DNA from: Proteles cristata cristata
Lineage: Eukaryota; Chordata; Mammalia; Carnivora; Hyaenidae
Assembly: GCA_017311185.1 (NCBI GenBank)
Contig: JAESUZ010003088.1
Coordinates: forward strand, 1,302,001 to 1,366,000
Length of the DNA: 64,000 nucleotides
Direction of reading: 5' to 3'
The translations under genes and the position numbers were made by a program. The notes below the pieces were generated by a model. That model saw nothing but the letters and a program-made list of their open reading frames with translations, did no database searches and was not told the DNA's origin. This document shows, one piece after another, positions 27,120 to 40,608 of the stretch; within the stretch, counting starts at the first letter, position 1; each line of letters begins with the position of its first letter.

Positions 27120-27320
27120 AATTTTGCATTTAAATGCCAGATTTCCTCCCTGACTGTGAACTCTGAGGCAGAGAAGCATATCTAATTGGTTTTTATAGCC
27201 CAGGGCCTGTCACAATATCTACTAACTAATACAAAAAATTTGTAGAAGGAGAGTGACTTGCCCAATGTCACTTAGCAAGTTGAAACAGATTTTAGCCAAG
27301 AGATAGGTCTTTGGCTACAT
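27120..27320. repeat. Adjacent L2-like and MIR-like relics
   Basis: 27120-27235 resembles an L2 3' end (CTGTGAACTCTGAGGCAGAG, AGCCCAGGGCCTGTCACAAT). 27240-27320 has GAGTGACTTGCCCAATGTCA, as in reverse MIR. Confidence 0.5.
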
Positions 27321-28277
27321 GTGATGTACAAATGACAGGAAACACACAGTCCACAGCACGGTTATAATTGCTAATTAATAAATGTGAATTTAATAAACTT
27401 CACTTCTTGAGGTTCAGAAAATTTGAGTATCAAAGTATCAAGATCTATACTATTAAGATGTACTATAACCTTTTGTCGTGTATTTATTTTGCAACACGTC
27501 ACCTAAACATTTCCAAACTTGCGGAAACAAAATCATTCCCACAAAAATGAAGGTGACAAATTCCATTCCTGATAGGAAAGTTAAATGATCTCATATGTGG
27601 CCCTCAGATGTTCCTTTACTGGTTCTTTAATTTTGGACAAGATATGGAGCTGCTTCTTATGTCTCAGAATCTAACCCTAAATGTTTCTGCATATTTAGGT
27701 AGTCGGTTCATTTCTGAAGGATTGTACATTAATACGTAAAAATTACAGCAAAATAAGAGGAAGTAAACTCTTAAAATACTTTAAGTATTCCTTTTGCTTT
27801 AAAAGCCAGTGAGTTATTGTACAATAAAATATAAGGATTTAAGAATAATTTTAAATTACATTCAAATGAGGAAAAAATGAAAGTCAAAGAATGATAAAGT
27901 ATAAATAATTTTCAACAGTACAGACATTTTTATAGTTTCAATATAACATAGTACTAATTTACTTTTACAAATCTTAAATACTTGGGAATTTAGAGTTTTA
28001 AATCAACTTGCTCATCCACACGTGGGGTACCAATTAACATTATATATTGCAGCCCCAACGGTGTTATATTTTGAAAGAATCCCTATACATGGAGAAGAAG
28101 GGAAATTTAGGTTAACATGAGTTATGAGAGGGCTGCCAGGAGATTCTCAGGGAAAAATTCCAACCTTGTGGTGAATGGGAGGAAACAATAACTTAGGTGA
28201 AGTACAAATTCAAGGAAAGCCAACAAGTCCTGAAGAATGTGTTGTCCACAAACTATTCCTATAGCTCTAGCTGTACG

Positions 28278-28601
28278 CTTGACCTTGAACAACATGGGTT
28301 TGACCAGTGTGGGTCCACTTCAATCAGATTTTTTTCAATAATTATGGTATAGGACTGTAAATGTATTTTCTCTTCCTTATGATTTTCTTAATAGCATTTT
28401 CTTTTCTCTAGCTTATTTGATTGTAAGCATTCAGTATAGAGTACACATAACATACACAATATGTGTGTTTAAATTACCTATAAGGCATCAGTCAACAGTA
28501 GGCTATTAGCAGTTCAGTTTTTGGGGAATCAAGATTATACAGACATTTCTGACTGTGAAGGGAGGAGGTGGGCACCACCTCTGTGATGTTCAAGAGTCAA
28601 G
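28278..28601. mobile_element. Non-autonomous DNA transposon with terminal inverted repeats
   Basis: Left end CTTGACCTTGAACAACATGG and right end GTTCAAGAGTCAAG are near inverse complements. The interior (GACTGTAAATGTATTTTCTC, CTTCCTTATGATTTTCTTAA, CAACAGTAGGCTATTAGCAG) matches a common mammalian element that I cannot name with certainty. No coding capacity. Confidence 0.7.
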
Positions 28602-28854
28602 TGTTTATCACACTCGGCTCAATCTTGAAAAACTTTTCTAAATCATTGACCAAGAGACTTCTGTTTTGGAAACACAAGGCTATGTTTTGCTACTAAATAT
28701 AAAAAGAAAAACTGTTCTTGTTCTATAAAATTTTATTTTTCAGCTTGCTTTGCCAAACGATATATACTGTTCAAATTAAAAATAACCCACCAGGCATTTT
28801 ACAAAATATTCTCTTTATCCTTGGTAAGTTAGCATGGACCACTATGACATATAC

Positions 28855-28879
28855 AGAAGGTATATGACATATACCTTCT
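28855..28879. repeat. Perfect short hairpin
   Basis: AGAAGGTATAT, a three-base spacer GAC, then ATATACCTTCT: 11-base perfect inverted repeat. Confidence 0.85.
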
Positions 28880-29374
28880 ACAAGAAAGGTTTTAAAATGA
28901 ATTAGGTATCTTCAGAAGCTTCTTTCATTAGAATCATAATATGACTAAAAGCATACATTTATCATATCTGTTTATTCATATATAATTTCTGTATCAGTGA
29001 AAAAACCCTAAAGTACCTAACTGAGGTCTGAAAATAAAAATAGGAAATTCCTAACACGTTTTTGATGAGAAATATGCATTTTTTCTTGAATAACAGCACA
29101 GATATTAATCCTCAATGGCTACATGAAGCCAACTAAATTGTACCTTTCCACTCCCCCCTCCCCACTGCTATTCTTTACCAACTCTATGTGGTTGGAATGA
29201 AACTCAAAATGAAAATATATACAAAACAGGGGAGGGGGGAAGAAAAGATTTCTAAACCCAGATGATCTCTGAAATTAATCACAAGTGGACACGTCCACAT
29301 AGGGAAGCAAAGTGGGCATGGGCCCTGGCCTCACCATATCCAGGTACATACGGGTGAGGCCAGGCAAGGTATCC

Positions 29375-29500
29375 TTCCTCTGTACCTGTTTTTCATCTCT
29401 CAGATGGGCATACTCTTACTATACATCTCCAAGGATACTGAGGTAAATCACAGAAATTAATCAGAAAAGTGCTTGTATATTATTATATGTTATACTTAGG
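29375..29500 (+). repeat. Possible MIR relic
   Basis: TTTTCATCTCTCAGATGGGC with downstream AAGTGCTTGTATATTATTAT is in MIR order, weak. Confidence 0.35.
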
Positions 29501-29527
29501 GATTTAATGATTAAAAAGATAGGTCTA

Positions 29528-29750
29528 GGGGCGCCTGGGTGGCTTAGTCGGTTAAGCGTCGGACTTTCGCTTGGGTCGTGATCTCGCGGTTCGTGGGTTC
29601 GAGCCCCGCGTCGGGCTCTGTGCTGACTGCCAGCTCAGAGCCTGGAGCCTGTTTCAGTCTGTGACTCCCTCTCTCTCTGACCCTCCCCTGCTCACGCTGT
29701 CTCTCTCTCTATCCTAGAAATAAATAAAAACATTAAAAAAAAAAAAGATT
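29528..29750 (+). mobile_element. SINEC, youngest subfamily
   Basis: Forward copy, GGGGCGCCTGGGTGGCTTAG head, ATCCTAGAAATAAATAAAAA tail. Exact 15-base duplication AAAAAGATAGGTCTA at 29513-29527 and 29766-29780. The A-rich tail carries a short 'gattgccttt' interruption. Confidence 0.95.
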
Positions 29751-29949
29751 GCCTTTAAAAAAAAAAAAAAGATAGGTCTAATCAAAATGTAAATTCCCTT
29801 GTAAGATTACATCCAGAAGCTTTTTATTAAAATTAATTAGTGGCACATCTTCCATTGCTTTTTTCAGAAAAATGTTTATTTGCATCAATAAGCAAAGCCT
29901 TTGAAACAAATAATTCTCTGGCCAGCTATGCCTTTCTTACTTCCTCCAA

Positions 29950-30190
29950 AGCAGTGATTCTTTATATGGGCAATCACCTACCTTCTCCCGGGAAATATAT
30001 GGGCATGTCTGAAGAGATCTGTGGTTTTCACAGCTGAGCCAGGGGAGAGGTGGTGCTATTACCCCCTACAGGGTAGAGGCCAGGGAGGGTGCTAAATATC
30101 TTACAATGCACTGAGGAGTCCTCCACGAATAAGGAAGTATCACAGCCAAGATGTCAGTAGTGCTGAGGCTGAGAAATTTTGTTCTCAAGG
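29950..30190 (+). mobile_element. MER5A-like hAT transposon relic
   Basis: AGGGTAGAGGCCAGGGAGGG, GTGCTAAATATCTTACAATG, GATGTCAGTAGTGCTGAGGC and TGAGAAATTTTG follow the MER5A order. Left edge uncertain. Confidence 0.7.
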
Positions 30191-30278
30191 CTTGGCTCTG
30201 GCCTAAGGGTAAATGCTGGATGAAAATGACAGAAGGGATGGGCAATTAAAATTAGACAAAATAATAAGTGTTTATTCT

Positions 30279-30470
30279 AGGGGTGCCTAGGTGGCTCAGT
30301 CAGTTAAGCATCTGACTTCAACTTAAGTCATGATCTTGTGGTTTGTGAGTTCAAGCCCCATGTTGGGCTCTGTGCTGACAGTCTGGAGCCTGCTTCACAA
30401 TCTGTGTCTCCCTCTCTCTCCCTGTCCTTACCCTACTTGCGCACACATAAGTGTGTGCTCTCTCTCTCTC
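30279..30470 (+). mobile_element. SINEC, intermediate age
   Basis: Forward: GGGGTGCCTAGGTGGCTCAG, GTTGGGCTCTGTGCTGACAG, CT-run. Its 3' end passes into the purine tract at 30476-30610. It is the last SINEC seen before a SINE-free stretch up to 40893. Confidence 0.87.
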
Positions 30471-30475
30471 TCTCT

Positions 30476-30610
30476 AGGAAAGAGAAAGAAAGAAAGAAAA
30501 GAAAGGGAAAGAGGGAGGGAGGGAGAAAGAAAGAAAGAGGGAGAGAGAGGGAGAGGGAGAGAGACAGGGAGGGGGGAAGGAAGGAAGAAAAGGAAAGGAA
30601 GGAAAAAAGA
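30476..30610. repeat. Homopurine GA/GGGA/GAAA tract at a SINE tail
   Basis: Uninterrupted purines 30476-30564, one C, then purines to 30610. Preceded by a CT run, so the DNA is a pyrimidine block followed by a purine block. Confidence 0.92.
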
Positions 30611-32138
30611 TTTTAAAAAAGTGTTTTTTCTAGTTGGGAAATCACTGCTGCGACTTCTGAGATTAGTATAAATAACCCCCTCACACATTCTACCCTATTA
30701 GTAAGATAATTTCATTATAAAATACTACATTCCTTTCTATACTCACTGACAATAATGGTTAAGGATCCCAAAGCAGACATTACAACCTAAATGGAAAACT
30801 AAACAAGCCTCAAGAAATCTTGAAGAAACTTATACCCTTAGAGATGTGAAAGATGGAAACTGACCAAAGGGAAGGAAGAAACAGCAAAGTGCAACAAACA
30901 GGGAAATTTAAAAAAAAAAAAAGGACAAAAATGGTAGTCTTCAATTTCTACAAATTCAAATTGATTTTGGCATCATATCAATGGCTGAATTGAAACAGAG
31001 CTACACAAAAGCCAGCATTTTATTCTCGATGGTCACAACTGTAGACGACATGATGGCCTGTTTTATTCAATAAACAGAAGAACAGAAAAAAACATAGTAC
31101 AATAACTGTGATCAAATATAACACACCAGCTCCTAAGCAGTACCTCTTCTAACAATCACCATTTTATGTTGAGTCATACAATGATATTGATTGTAAAGAG
31201 CGACTTTATACGTTCTAAATATTGACTTGGCTTTGCAAACCAAAAATTGACATTTCTTCTCTACACAGAAAGGAAAAAATATGTCTAACACATACAAAAC
31301 ACTATAAATATGAAAACAGCCATATTTAAAATGAGCTAAGAAATAATTCTTGGCAGGTCTCTTCCTGCAACTGGATCTGACAGGCAAATTGTAAACCTAT
31401 CAAAAACGAGTTTGTATAATGAACAGACACAATGTTAAACACTGAACTGCGGCGACACTTCTTCAATTAACATAATCCGGCTGGTGCAGAGGCAGAATGT
31501 GTTAAGCTTCCAGACAATATGCTGGCATCCAGCCTATGTCAAAAATCTAAGGCAGAGGTCCTACTTTCTCATTACCATATACCTTACCAGACCACAGTGG
31601 TAACCACATTAGAAACTCACATTTCCATAAGCTCTAGACAGTGCTTAAAGGGGGGCCTCAGCTATCTATATACCTGATAAAAACAAAACAAAACAAAAGT
31701 CCCAGTGGACTTGTCTGCCTTTTGGGAAAGAGACAGGAGGAAAAAAAAAAAAGAAGAAGAAGAAAATGGTAAGGAATTTTAAAGTTTTAAATATCTTTAC
31801 ACTTTATAATCTTCTTCAGAATAGCGTCAGATAGTTTTTCAAAGTATTTCAGAGACATTAAGGTATAGAACACATCAATGCATTTGATATATAGGATTCT
31901 TATAAACTAGCATTTTCCCTAAAGAAATAATTCATGGTCATTTTCCTTAAGGGTGTAAAAAGCTTTCTCTCCTACTACTCAAAGATTTCTCTGAAGCTGT
32001 TGAAACTCTCTTTCTAGAATGTGTTCATCTTTACTAGACGGTTTACTAAATACCAAGATAGTATAGAAAAATCGTGTATAAGGTGGAGGTTTTTAACCAA
32101 TAAAAAAGAAAAGAATCATTTTATATTTCTTAGGTAAG

Positions 32139-32162
32139 CATGAATCAGAATCAGAATCAGAA
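32139..32162. repeat. Short GAATCA tandem repeat
   Basis: Four GAATCA/GAATCAGAATCA-type units in a row before AACTTC. Confidence 0.75.
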
Positions 32163-34740
32163 CTTCAATAAGAATTCTTATTTCCAGAACACAAGAAGAA
32201 AAACTGATTATCTTTGTACACATAGAAGCATGTTTTCTTTTAAAAAAGTAAATTAAGCTTTTTGACTGGTTATTCAATGAAGTATCCAGCTTACCCTGTA
32301 ATCAGTACTTAAAATCAAAAATAAAGATGAACTTAAAATGAACTCCGTGGTATGTCTTCATTTTCTACCCTAAAGCAAGTCAGATGATTTGCAGTATCTG
32401 TTACACAGGAATTTTCCTTTTCAGGCAGCATCTCACAACATTAGCCATACACCTCTAGGTTAACATATTAAACCAACTGGGGCTAATTAACTAGTTTGGC
32501 TACACAAAATCTTTTCTGCTTTTAATTACATTAACTTAATGTGACTTGAATTCAGCAGACCAAAAATGAAACCACTAATTATATTAAGGGCTTCAAAGAT
32601 GATTTCAAATTGCTAACCACCAAACTGTCATATAATTTATCTCATTTCCTCTAATGGATTTTGCATTTAAAATCTATGTTCCTTACTAGAAATACTATTT
32701 TTAAAATACATCAGAATTATGGATTAAAGAATAACTATTTAGAATGCTAATGGAGAAATATGTTTAAATAATACATATAAGACATACACAGGTATCTTCA
32801 TACCAAGGAGAAACTATGCAGTATGAATGTTTACAATTTTCAAAAAGACTTAAAGGCTTGGAAATATTCATTTACAGTAGTAAAGGCTTGATAAGCAGGG
32901 TTAACATGAGGAGTAATATAATAACCTGGATTTAGAAATATTTTTTTTTCTGAAAAATCTGATTCTTTGCCACTGCTCTCATACTATTTTTGCAAAGTAA
33001 ATGAGAGGAGAGGCTTTGAATTATAGCCTAGTATATATCATCCTTAAACAATTTACTACTAACTCTCTCTGGGCAGAATGTCTCTTCTTAGCAATGTCAA
33101 TTCCGCCTGGATCTCTGACCTAGAGAATAGATATCAAGCTGTTGTGAACTAGTACTTTGCATCGGTTTAAGACTTCTTAATGACAATGAGATGCAGGTAC
33201 CGCAGATGGCCAGCCATCGCCCCCAGACATTCTCCTTGGTGAAATAAACTGCAGGGCAGTTTTGGATGGTCCCTAAGGACTCCTTTCAACAGAGACACGG
33301 AGAGAAGAGTCACAATAACAGCCTTTATTTTATATTTTTCAAATTTAGAATTAATTCAGCAACAATGACAACAAAAATAAACCAAAACAGAGATCTGGTT
33401 TGAGCAGGGAGCCAGGAGACGGAAGAAGTAAAATAATACCCACTACTTTCTAATCTGACTGCAAAAGTGGTACCAAGCTTGAAATGTCAACAATACAGAT
33501 TAAAGCATTCATGTTTTCTAACATACGCTACAGTAGCTTCTTTCAAAAACAACCATGCTTTATGGCATTCTAAATTAAGCAAAAAGACTGGTGGTAGTGG
33601 GGTTATATATATGAATGATGGACAAAGGACTGGATAAACTACATGTCACATACCAATCTAAAAAAGTTACAATCAAGTAAAAGATAATTCATATAATTCA
33701 GACTGTACGCAACAGCAAAGAAATTATAGTATTTCTTATTTGGTGATATTTCTTACATCTCCAGGTAAGTAGTTCAATAAGGACAGTTAGTTTAAAAAAA
33801 AGCCATGTTTAGAATTAAATAATTTCATAGTTTTATTAATTACACTTTAACATCATATGTGGATATAGATTTCCACATTTTGGAACCTAAATTTGAACGT
33901 AGTTGGTAATCAGATACAAATTTAAATATCTGATAAATTTCCACTATCAAAAATCACTGATATAAAACAATTTCATCTATTACCCTAGTCACCATACACA
34001 CTTTTCTTAAGTATGTGAACATGTTTCAAGAAAATATTTTTATTCTATTTGCTTGTACTACCCTTGTCACGCAAAAAACAATGCTTTTAAAAATATGACA
34101 TATTCATGACAACATGATTTCATACTTAAGTCCCAAACATTAAGTAGTATTTTAAATATATATATAAACAACAAACCAGGATCAGTCAAGTCTCACTTCC
34201 TCCTGGATAACAACGTTTATTTACTTTTCCTACTTTGCCAAGGGCTACTATCTGTCAATTCATTTTCTGCAAAATGTTCACCTCTCTCTATTCTTTTATC
34301 ATTTTGGTTCACAGAGACCTGAGAGACAGAGAGAGAAAGAAAAGTAAAGAAAGAGAAGGAGGAGAAGGAAGACAAAAATGCACTGTTTTAAATGTATTCC
34401 ACTCAAATCTCTTAATTAGATATGACCTGTTTTCATGATGGACTTGCAAAAGTTGTTTAAAAATGTACTCATTGCCAGTTCAGTATGGATTTGTGACACA
34501 GTGAGAGCAGCTGTACCCCAGAGATGGGTGAAACTGAGAAAAACAGATTATAGAATAGCATTGACAATGTTTTTTTTACTACAGATTATTTTAAAAATTA
34601 ATTCAGTCAGATTTTAATCACAGGGTAAAAAGTTTTCACCTGGATATTACTAATCCATTGACTCATCCATTCTTATGCCAAGCCCATTTCCTGTTCTACA
34701 GCCTATTTAAAGTATAAATAACGTCCATGGGATTTGCACC

Positions 34741-34771
34741 AAAAAAAAAAAAAAAAAGAAAGAAAGAAAGA
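34741..34771. repeat. Poly-A/(GAAA)n tract
   Basis: A run of A followed by GAAAGAAAGAAAGAAA. No SINE body is attached. Confidence 0.85.
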
Positions 34772-35080
34772 AACTTACATAACAAAAAGATGCCTGGGTA
34801 AGTACATATTCATTGGGAAAGAATATGAGAATGACAAACTGAAAGCAATCCAATGACCATTTTGCATTTTTCTGGCTGACATTAAAAGGGTCAGCATGAC
34901 AAGGAGAAAAAACCATAACTTGTAGGTCTTTCAACTGTTCTCTTAGGAGAAGAGAGAGGAGAAAATAGGCAATTAGGGTCTCTCTATTGGTGTCCCATAT
35001 TTGCTCAGGCTACATGCATAGAAGAGAACGTGATCCAATTTCATTTGTTGCTGTTACACTGTACAATACCATTGAAAAAC

Positions 35081-35700
35081 CCACATGATTTCGGCCCGTA
35101 GTTTAAACACACTGGGCCATCAGAGGGAAGCAACAAGAGACTGGCGCAGAAAAAGCAATTATCCCGGTGGGAACATGTGGCTCTCCACAGCTTGGTGAGC
35201 CACCAGCTGAGAGCAGGGCCTGAGACAGTTGTTGCGTGGGACCAGGACAGCTGCATTTCTCTGTGCTCTCCAGTTCTCCTGAACGTTTCCTTTCCCCCTC
35301 ATAGCGACGTATAAATTGGTAGTTGGCCTTCTGCGGGTGCAGAAGCACACCTATGGGAATTTGATCATAGACTGCATCAGGAAGAGCTCTATTACTAATT
35401 GCAGGCGAGGGGGAGCCATCCTACAGAGAGACACAGTGAAGTTACAGGCAGAGGATGATTTTCTCTGTGAAAGTATAAATGATTACCTTCCCGTCTATCT
35501 AGTTTATATCACCAGAGGACGTTTCTATGAATCCTCATTTTAACAAGGGATAATAGAAAGGAATACAGTCTCCTTACAATGCACCTATTTCCCTTAAGTC
35601 TGGCTCAAAGTCAATGTGAACGCCAGGGTTCGGCATTTTGTCTTAGACGCCCATTTTCTTAAGTCAGTCACAGTTATGTAGCCTAAAGCAATCAACCGAG
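35081..35700. promoter_or_regulatory. CpG-enriched intronic patch, candidate regulatory element
   Basis: I count 16 CpG dinucleotides in 620 bases against two in the preceding 600. The patch is also more GC-rich than its surroundings and contains an E-box type CATGTG. It lies inside the SINE-free stretch. Overlapping open frames on both strands (35041-35543) probably reflect base composition. No repeat family was recognised. Function is inference; an unannotated exon or alternative promoter is possible. Confidence 0.35.
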
Positions 35701-37649
35701 GAGGTCCCCTTTAATTTATTGTATTTAAAATCAGGGGCAGACAACTGCTTAGTGCTGGTGAGATGGAGAGCAGATAAACAGGGAAGCCTTTTAGCTGATT
35801 CCCCAGGTGTCTGGTTCCCCAGTTATTAAGATCAGAACCCAAAAGTAAGCCCTGTAAAAAGGAGGTCATGCAACAGTGGTTTTGGAAGAGAATTTCTAGC
35901 CATCTCCTAAAAGTAAGAAAGTTGGTTGATTTTTATCTCCATGAAAATTATGTTAGATGGTAGTATTCTGTATGCATATGAAAAATTAATTTAGCTCATA
36001 GCTATTAAAGTTAATGTATTGTTTCCTTCACAGGTCGCATGAAGCAATGCCCTACTGTTTTAAAGGTAAAAACAAAACCTTACGGGCGATTTTCACTTTT
36101 CTACGAAACCAGGTTTGGTTTTTATCACCTTGTCCAATCATCCGGCTATAATTCTGATTTCACATACAGTCACTGTTAGGAGAGCCTGAAATAAAAATCT
36201 ATGGAGAAATTATAACTATACTCAGATATAAAGATGACAAATGCTCACAGTATTTGAGGGAAGAAAAAGCTCATTTTCAAACACTTGGCTCTTTCGAGTT
36301 ACAAGTGCACCAGCTGAAAATACTTTTCAAACAGTAAATCCATTTGTGTCCAAAAGTTCTTATGCTTAGTTCTTCTCTATAGTTCTGGTCCAGTGTGAGA
36401 ATTACCCTCACCACCAAATGCCTTCCTAAGATAATGCCTTTTCTAGAGACTGCAAATTCTTGTTACTCTTGAAATTTAAATTCACTTATATTCTGAAGAC
36501 GATATATAATAGTGGCAGAAAACATCATATCAAGGTTGAATATGCAAGAGATTCTTGGATTCAGAAATTCAGAATGACTTTATGGAAATTAAGTAAGGAG
36601 AATTACTTTATGGAAACTTTAGTAATTTGAAAAAAAAAGCAATAAAAGCACTTAATTCTATTTATTAAGATTCTCTAGAAGTATGAACATCCCTGAAATA
36701 GCTACAAATTGAAGTAACACCCATTCCCATTCCATGGTATTTTAATCCCTAAGAGTTAAAGGAGAGCAAGAAGAGACAAGCTTAACTGATTAATCAGAAG
36801 TCAGGGCTCATCAGACCAGGGTCAGAGATTCAATAGCCATATGGCCAGTGTTTCATTCTCTTTTATTGATCACAAGACTAGGCCAGAACCTAGCTACATT
36901 ATTTAGCAAATGTGTGCCTCTTTTCATAAGAGACACATGATAAGATAGAAATAACAACCCTCTTCACCCCCAGACTACTCACGTTAAAACAAATGAAAAT
37001 ACATTTAAGTACTACATAAGAAAGCTAGTAGGGTCATTTATGCATGTGAGGAAGACAATAAAACCCTGAAAACAAAACAAAACAAAAAAAAGATTCAAAC
37101 TTAGAGCTTGAAAGAACTCCTTCTGATGGTCTACATTAAGCTTCAGAACTATCCACACACATTTTTTGCAATTTCCTGAGAACTGATGATTAACTTATGG
37201 ACAAAAAAGAAATAAAAACAAATACATCCTGGCCCCTTACATTTTTATAGTTATCTGTGAAAAAGATATTAAAGAGGAAATGGTGTATCTGAATAGTATT
37301 TCAAGAATCATTTGGACTATTTAGGTATTTGTTTAGGACAATCTTTCTTGGTTATGAATAGTTCAGTTCCCTGTCCATGACAAAAGCTTACTGAACAGAA
37401 AATCTAGGGCAAAAAGTATTAACAGTGTTAGCAAGCTCAGTGTTTTGAAGTGCTCCTAACCCTAAGTCTATAAGTCTTGTTTGAATTTTGAGTTGAAATT
37501 CAGATTTTTGTAAATCCTAGGTTGCATCCATACAAACCTAAGTAGAAAGTTCCAGAATTAAGTGTAGGGAAAGGTGCTCATGGAAGGGGTGTCAGTCAGT
37601 GGAAAGATCGAGGAACAAGGCAAAGTCAATTAAACAAACTTGTTCCCAT

Positions 37650-37740
37650 ATTTCTTGCCTCTCCTCCCCGTAGAATATAAATTCTATAATGGTAAAAAGC
37701 TTATCATATCTCTAGCACATAGCTCAATGGCTATGAAGAA
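37650..37740 (+). mobile_element. L2 3' end relic
   Basis: CCGTAGAATATAAATTCTAT and CATATCTCTAGCACATAGCT resemble the L2 3' end. Confidence 0.45.
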
Positions 37741-38139
37741 GACAAAATATCAGATTTTTCAAGATCTAAGAAATGAGATACATAGAATTCCTTGTTTTCA
37801 TTTATCACTTCTTCAGAAAAAGCCTTGATACTTCAGAATTTATGTTAGAAGCACATTATTTTACACTGCCTTTAGGAAGACAAATTCAAATTCTGATGAC
37901 TTAATATCAAGGTAATAAATACACTTAATCACCTGATGATCCAACAGACGATTTAAGGGACTTAACAACTGCAAAAACCTAATACTTGAAAAAACTTAGG
38001 TCCTAAGTGTAAAATGCCTTTGATGGTTTTCTCCAAAGACACCTGAAAATTCTATCAGTGACTTTATGGTACATTTGGTAAGTGTACCAATGTATTTAAA
38101 CAGCAATCTGGACTGTTACTGTTATAATTAATGAAAATC

Positions 38140-38300
38140 ATTATATGTCAACAAGTGCTATATGCGTGATACTGTCATACTCGTCATCCTTCAGTTTTAC
38201 AAGAGTCTTACAAGGGGAGGTATATTTTCCTGTTTGGGGATGAGAGATCTAAGACACTGAGAATATCAGAAACTTGCTTCATTTTAGTAAGTGGACTGGA
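38140..38300 (-). repeat. MIR-like relic
   Basis: CAACAAGTGCTATATGCGTG, then TTTTCCTGTTTGGGGATGAG and AGAAACTTGCTTCATTTTAG follow reverse MIR order. Confidence 0.5.
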
Positions 38301-40581
38301 GCTCATTCTGCATAGATCCAAGATAAAGCTTATATAGAGTGCTTCCTTTGGAACGAAAAGTAAAAACTCATATTTTCTTTGCATCCCATACCACAAGCCA
38401 CAAATCAGCAATATTCTGCAAATGTATAGATCCCAAGACTCAAGGGCGTGGCAAAAAAATAGGTGCTTCTGGTGGACCTCCCTGAGTGTGTTAGCTTGAT
38501 AGACCTCCTTCCATCCCACTCCATATTTAAACCTGACTGATCTGGATATCCAGCCTAATTGCCATTAATCCATCTAGCTGCCAGTGGAAAAATGTGCATG
38601 TTTACACTTGACATATGCATGCGTTCTCTGCAAGTAAAGTGTAGTTAGGTAAATATTTTATATTAGTTTCTATACAGAGGAATGGTTCTACTTTTTCCAT
38701 ATAAACATGCACTTCATATCATGGAATGTTTATAATTTAAACAGAATATTTATAAGCTTCCCTAATAAAAAGGAGGAACTCTGACATGATCTTTCATAAG
38801 CATGATGCATGGGGCACCGTGGTGATGGAATTTGTCTAGGTGAGAGAAGAGTGACACCATGAATGTTAAAAGACAAAGAAGCATGAAATAATGGATTCCT
38901 GAGCAAATTACATGTTATCCACTCGAGGAGACAAATTTCCATTATTTTCAACCAGTTTTATACATATTGAGATCAATTGCTCTTGAAATTTTCCCATCCA
39001 AGATGATGCTCTTACAGGTGACTTAAATATGAGCCTGTTTGTACTGTGATCATCCTGTAAAGCTTTGTGATCACCTACATTTGTAAGATTTAAGAAGAGA
39101 AAACCTGTGCCACCTGTTAGTAATTTTGTTAATGCACACCAGATTATTTTACAAGTGTACTATTTATCATATTATCAAATTCTTTGAGTTTAAGGAGATA
39201 AAAATTGAAGTGGTCAGATGTTACCAATAGAATATTAGTACTTTTAAAGCAACTATGTTCTTTAAACAAACAAAATGCAAAATCAGCATTAATTTAGACA
39301 TCGACCTCAGCATAAGATCTGGGATTATTCTTTGAGGGAACAGCCTTAAATAAAAGTGATAATATGGACACGATTGAGAAACAGATAAAGTCAATCTTAG
39401 CCAATTACAAATAATGAAAAAGGAATCCCAATCCCCCTTGAAAGTGCTCAGATTAAAAATAATTTAAAACTTAAAGGCTTAAAATGATTTCTTTGATTTC
39501 TGCATCTTGGACCATGTTTTAAGGAAAGAACACCTTGTACAATCAAGTGCACTTCTGAATCTACTACTTTGCTTTTAAGATTACAATCATCCTGACAATG
39601 GTAAACAGAAAACAAGTGAAGCCCGGGTAATCAGAACTTACAAGCAATTAGCAAAGTCAACTCTTTTTAAAACAGAGAATTTACCAAAAAGCATTCTGAT
39701 ATCATTTAAATGTTTTCCAAATTACAGGTAAGATCTGTAAGCAATGCCTTAACAGAAATTTTAAAACTGTATTTTTAGAGAAGCATTTCATCTGTGCTTC
39801 ACAGAACATCAAAAATAAAATAAACTGGTTGGAGCACCATCCTCGAAGCCACAGAAGGTTATACCTTTAATTTGGCAAACGACTTTAACCCACAATTAAA
39901 TAAAGTGCTCCCAGACAGTAGTAAAATATCACTAGTCCTTGGCTATTTGGAGAAATATAACGGCCTGATCAAATATATCAAAGTCTCAGAAAATGTAGAA
40001 ACACAGCTGCTTGAGTGACAGTGTATTATAAGGGGAAAAAAGGGTTGGGGGAAGAGGAAATAACATCTGTATGTCTGCTTTCTCTATTAGTATACGAAAC
40101 TAATCTGAAATTCTTATTATAGGCTTTGTCATCTGACCATGTGTGTTCATTTTGTGGGGTTATAATACTTCTGGTTAATACACTGTATTGATAATTACTT
40201 CGAATTATGAGGTACAAGTTTAGCCGATGATTGAAATTTCTGAGGTACTTCTTTCTGGAAGGTCTACTCTGACTGAAGGATCATGGATGCTAACGAGCAG
40301 CATATACCCACGTCTGGTTCCAGCCCAGTGAATTTCAGGAGTTGGCAGAATTCCATATGGAAGGCAGCTTGGGCAGATCTGCTAGATGCTCCTCTATGTC
40401 TTCTAATGTTGCTTTAGCTGAAACTAACACTTGGGTGGGATTAGATTTTTGAAAAATATTCTAAACTCTTTTTTTTTTTCTAAACTCTTTTTAAGGAAGT
40501 CTGTTTGGAAAAAAAAAAATCGGAAGACCAGAACCATCTCGAGAGATTTAAGAGTTCTGACAAACAGCATGCAACAACAAC

Positions 40582-40608
40582 AAAAACAAAACAAAACAAA
40601 ACAAAACA
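40582..40608. repeat. (AAAAC)n microsatellite
   Basis: Five AAAAC-type units, following a short ACAACAACAA stretch. Confidence 0.85.

Noticed and set aside
29528..29600. tRNA gene from box A/B-like sequence
   Set aside because: It is the tRNA-derived head of a SINEC element with target-site duplications, not an independent tRNA.
30307..30688. Overlapping 86-113-codon open frames
   Set aside because: They are read through a SINEC body and its purine-rich tail.
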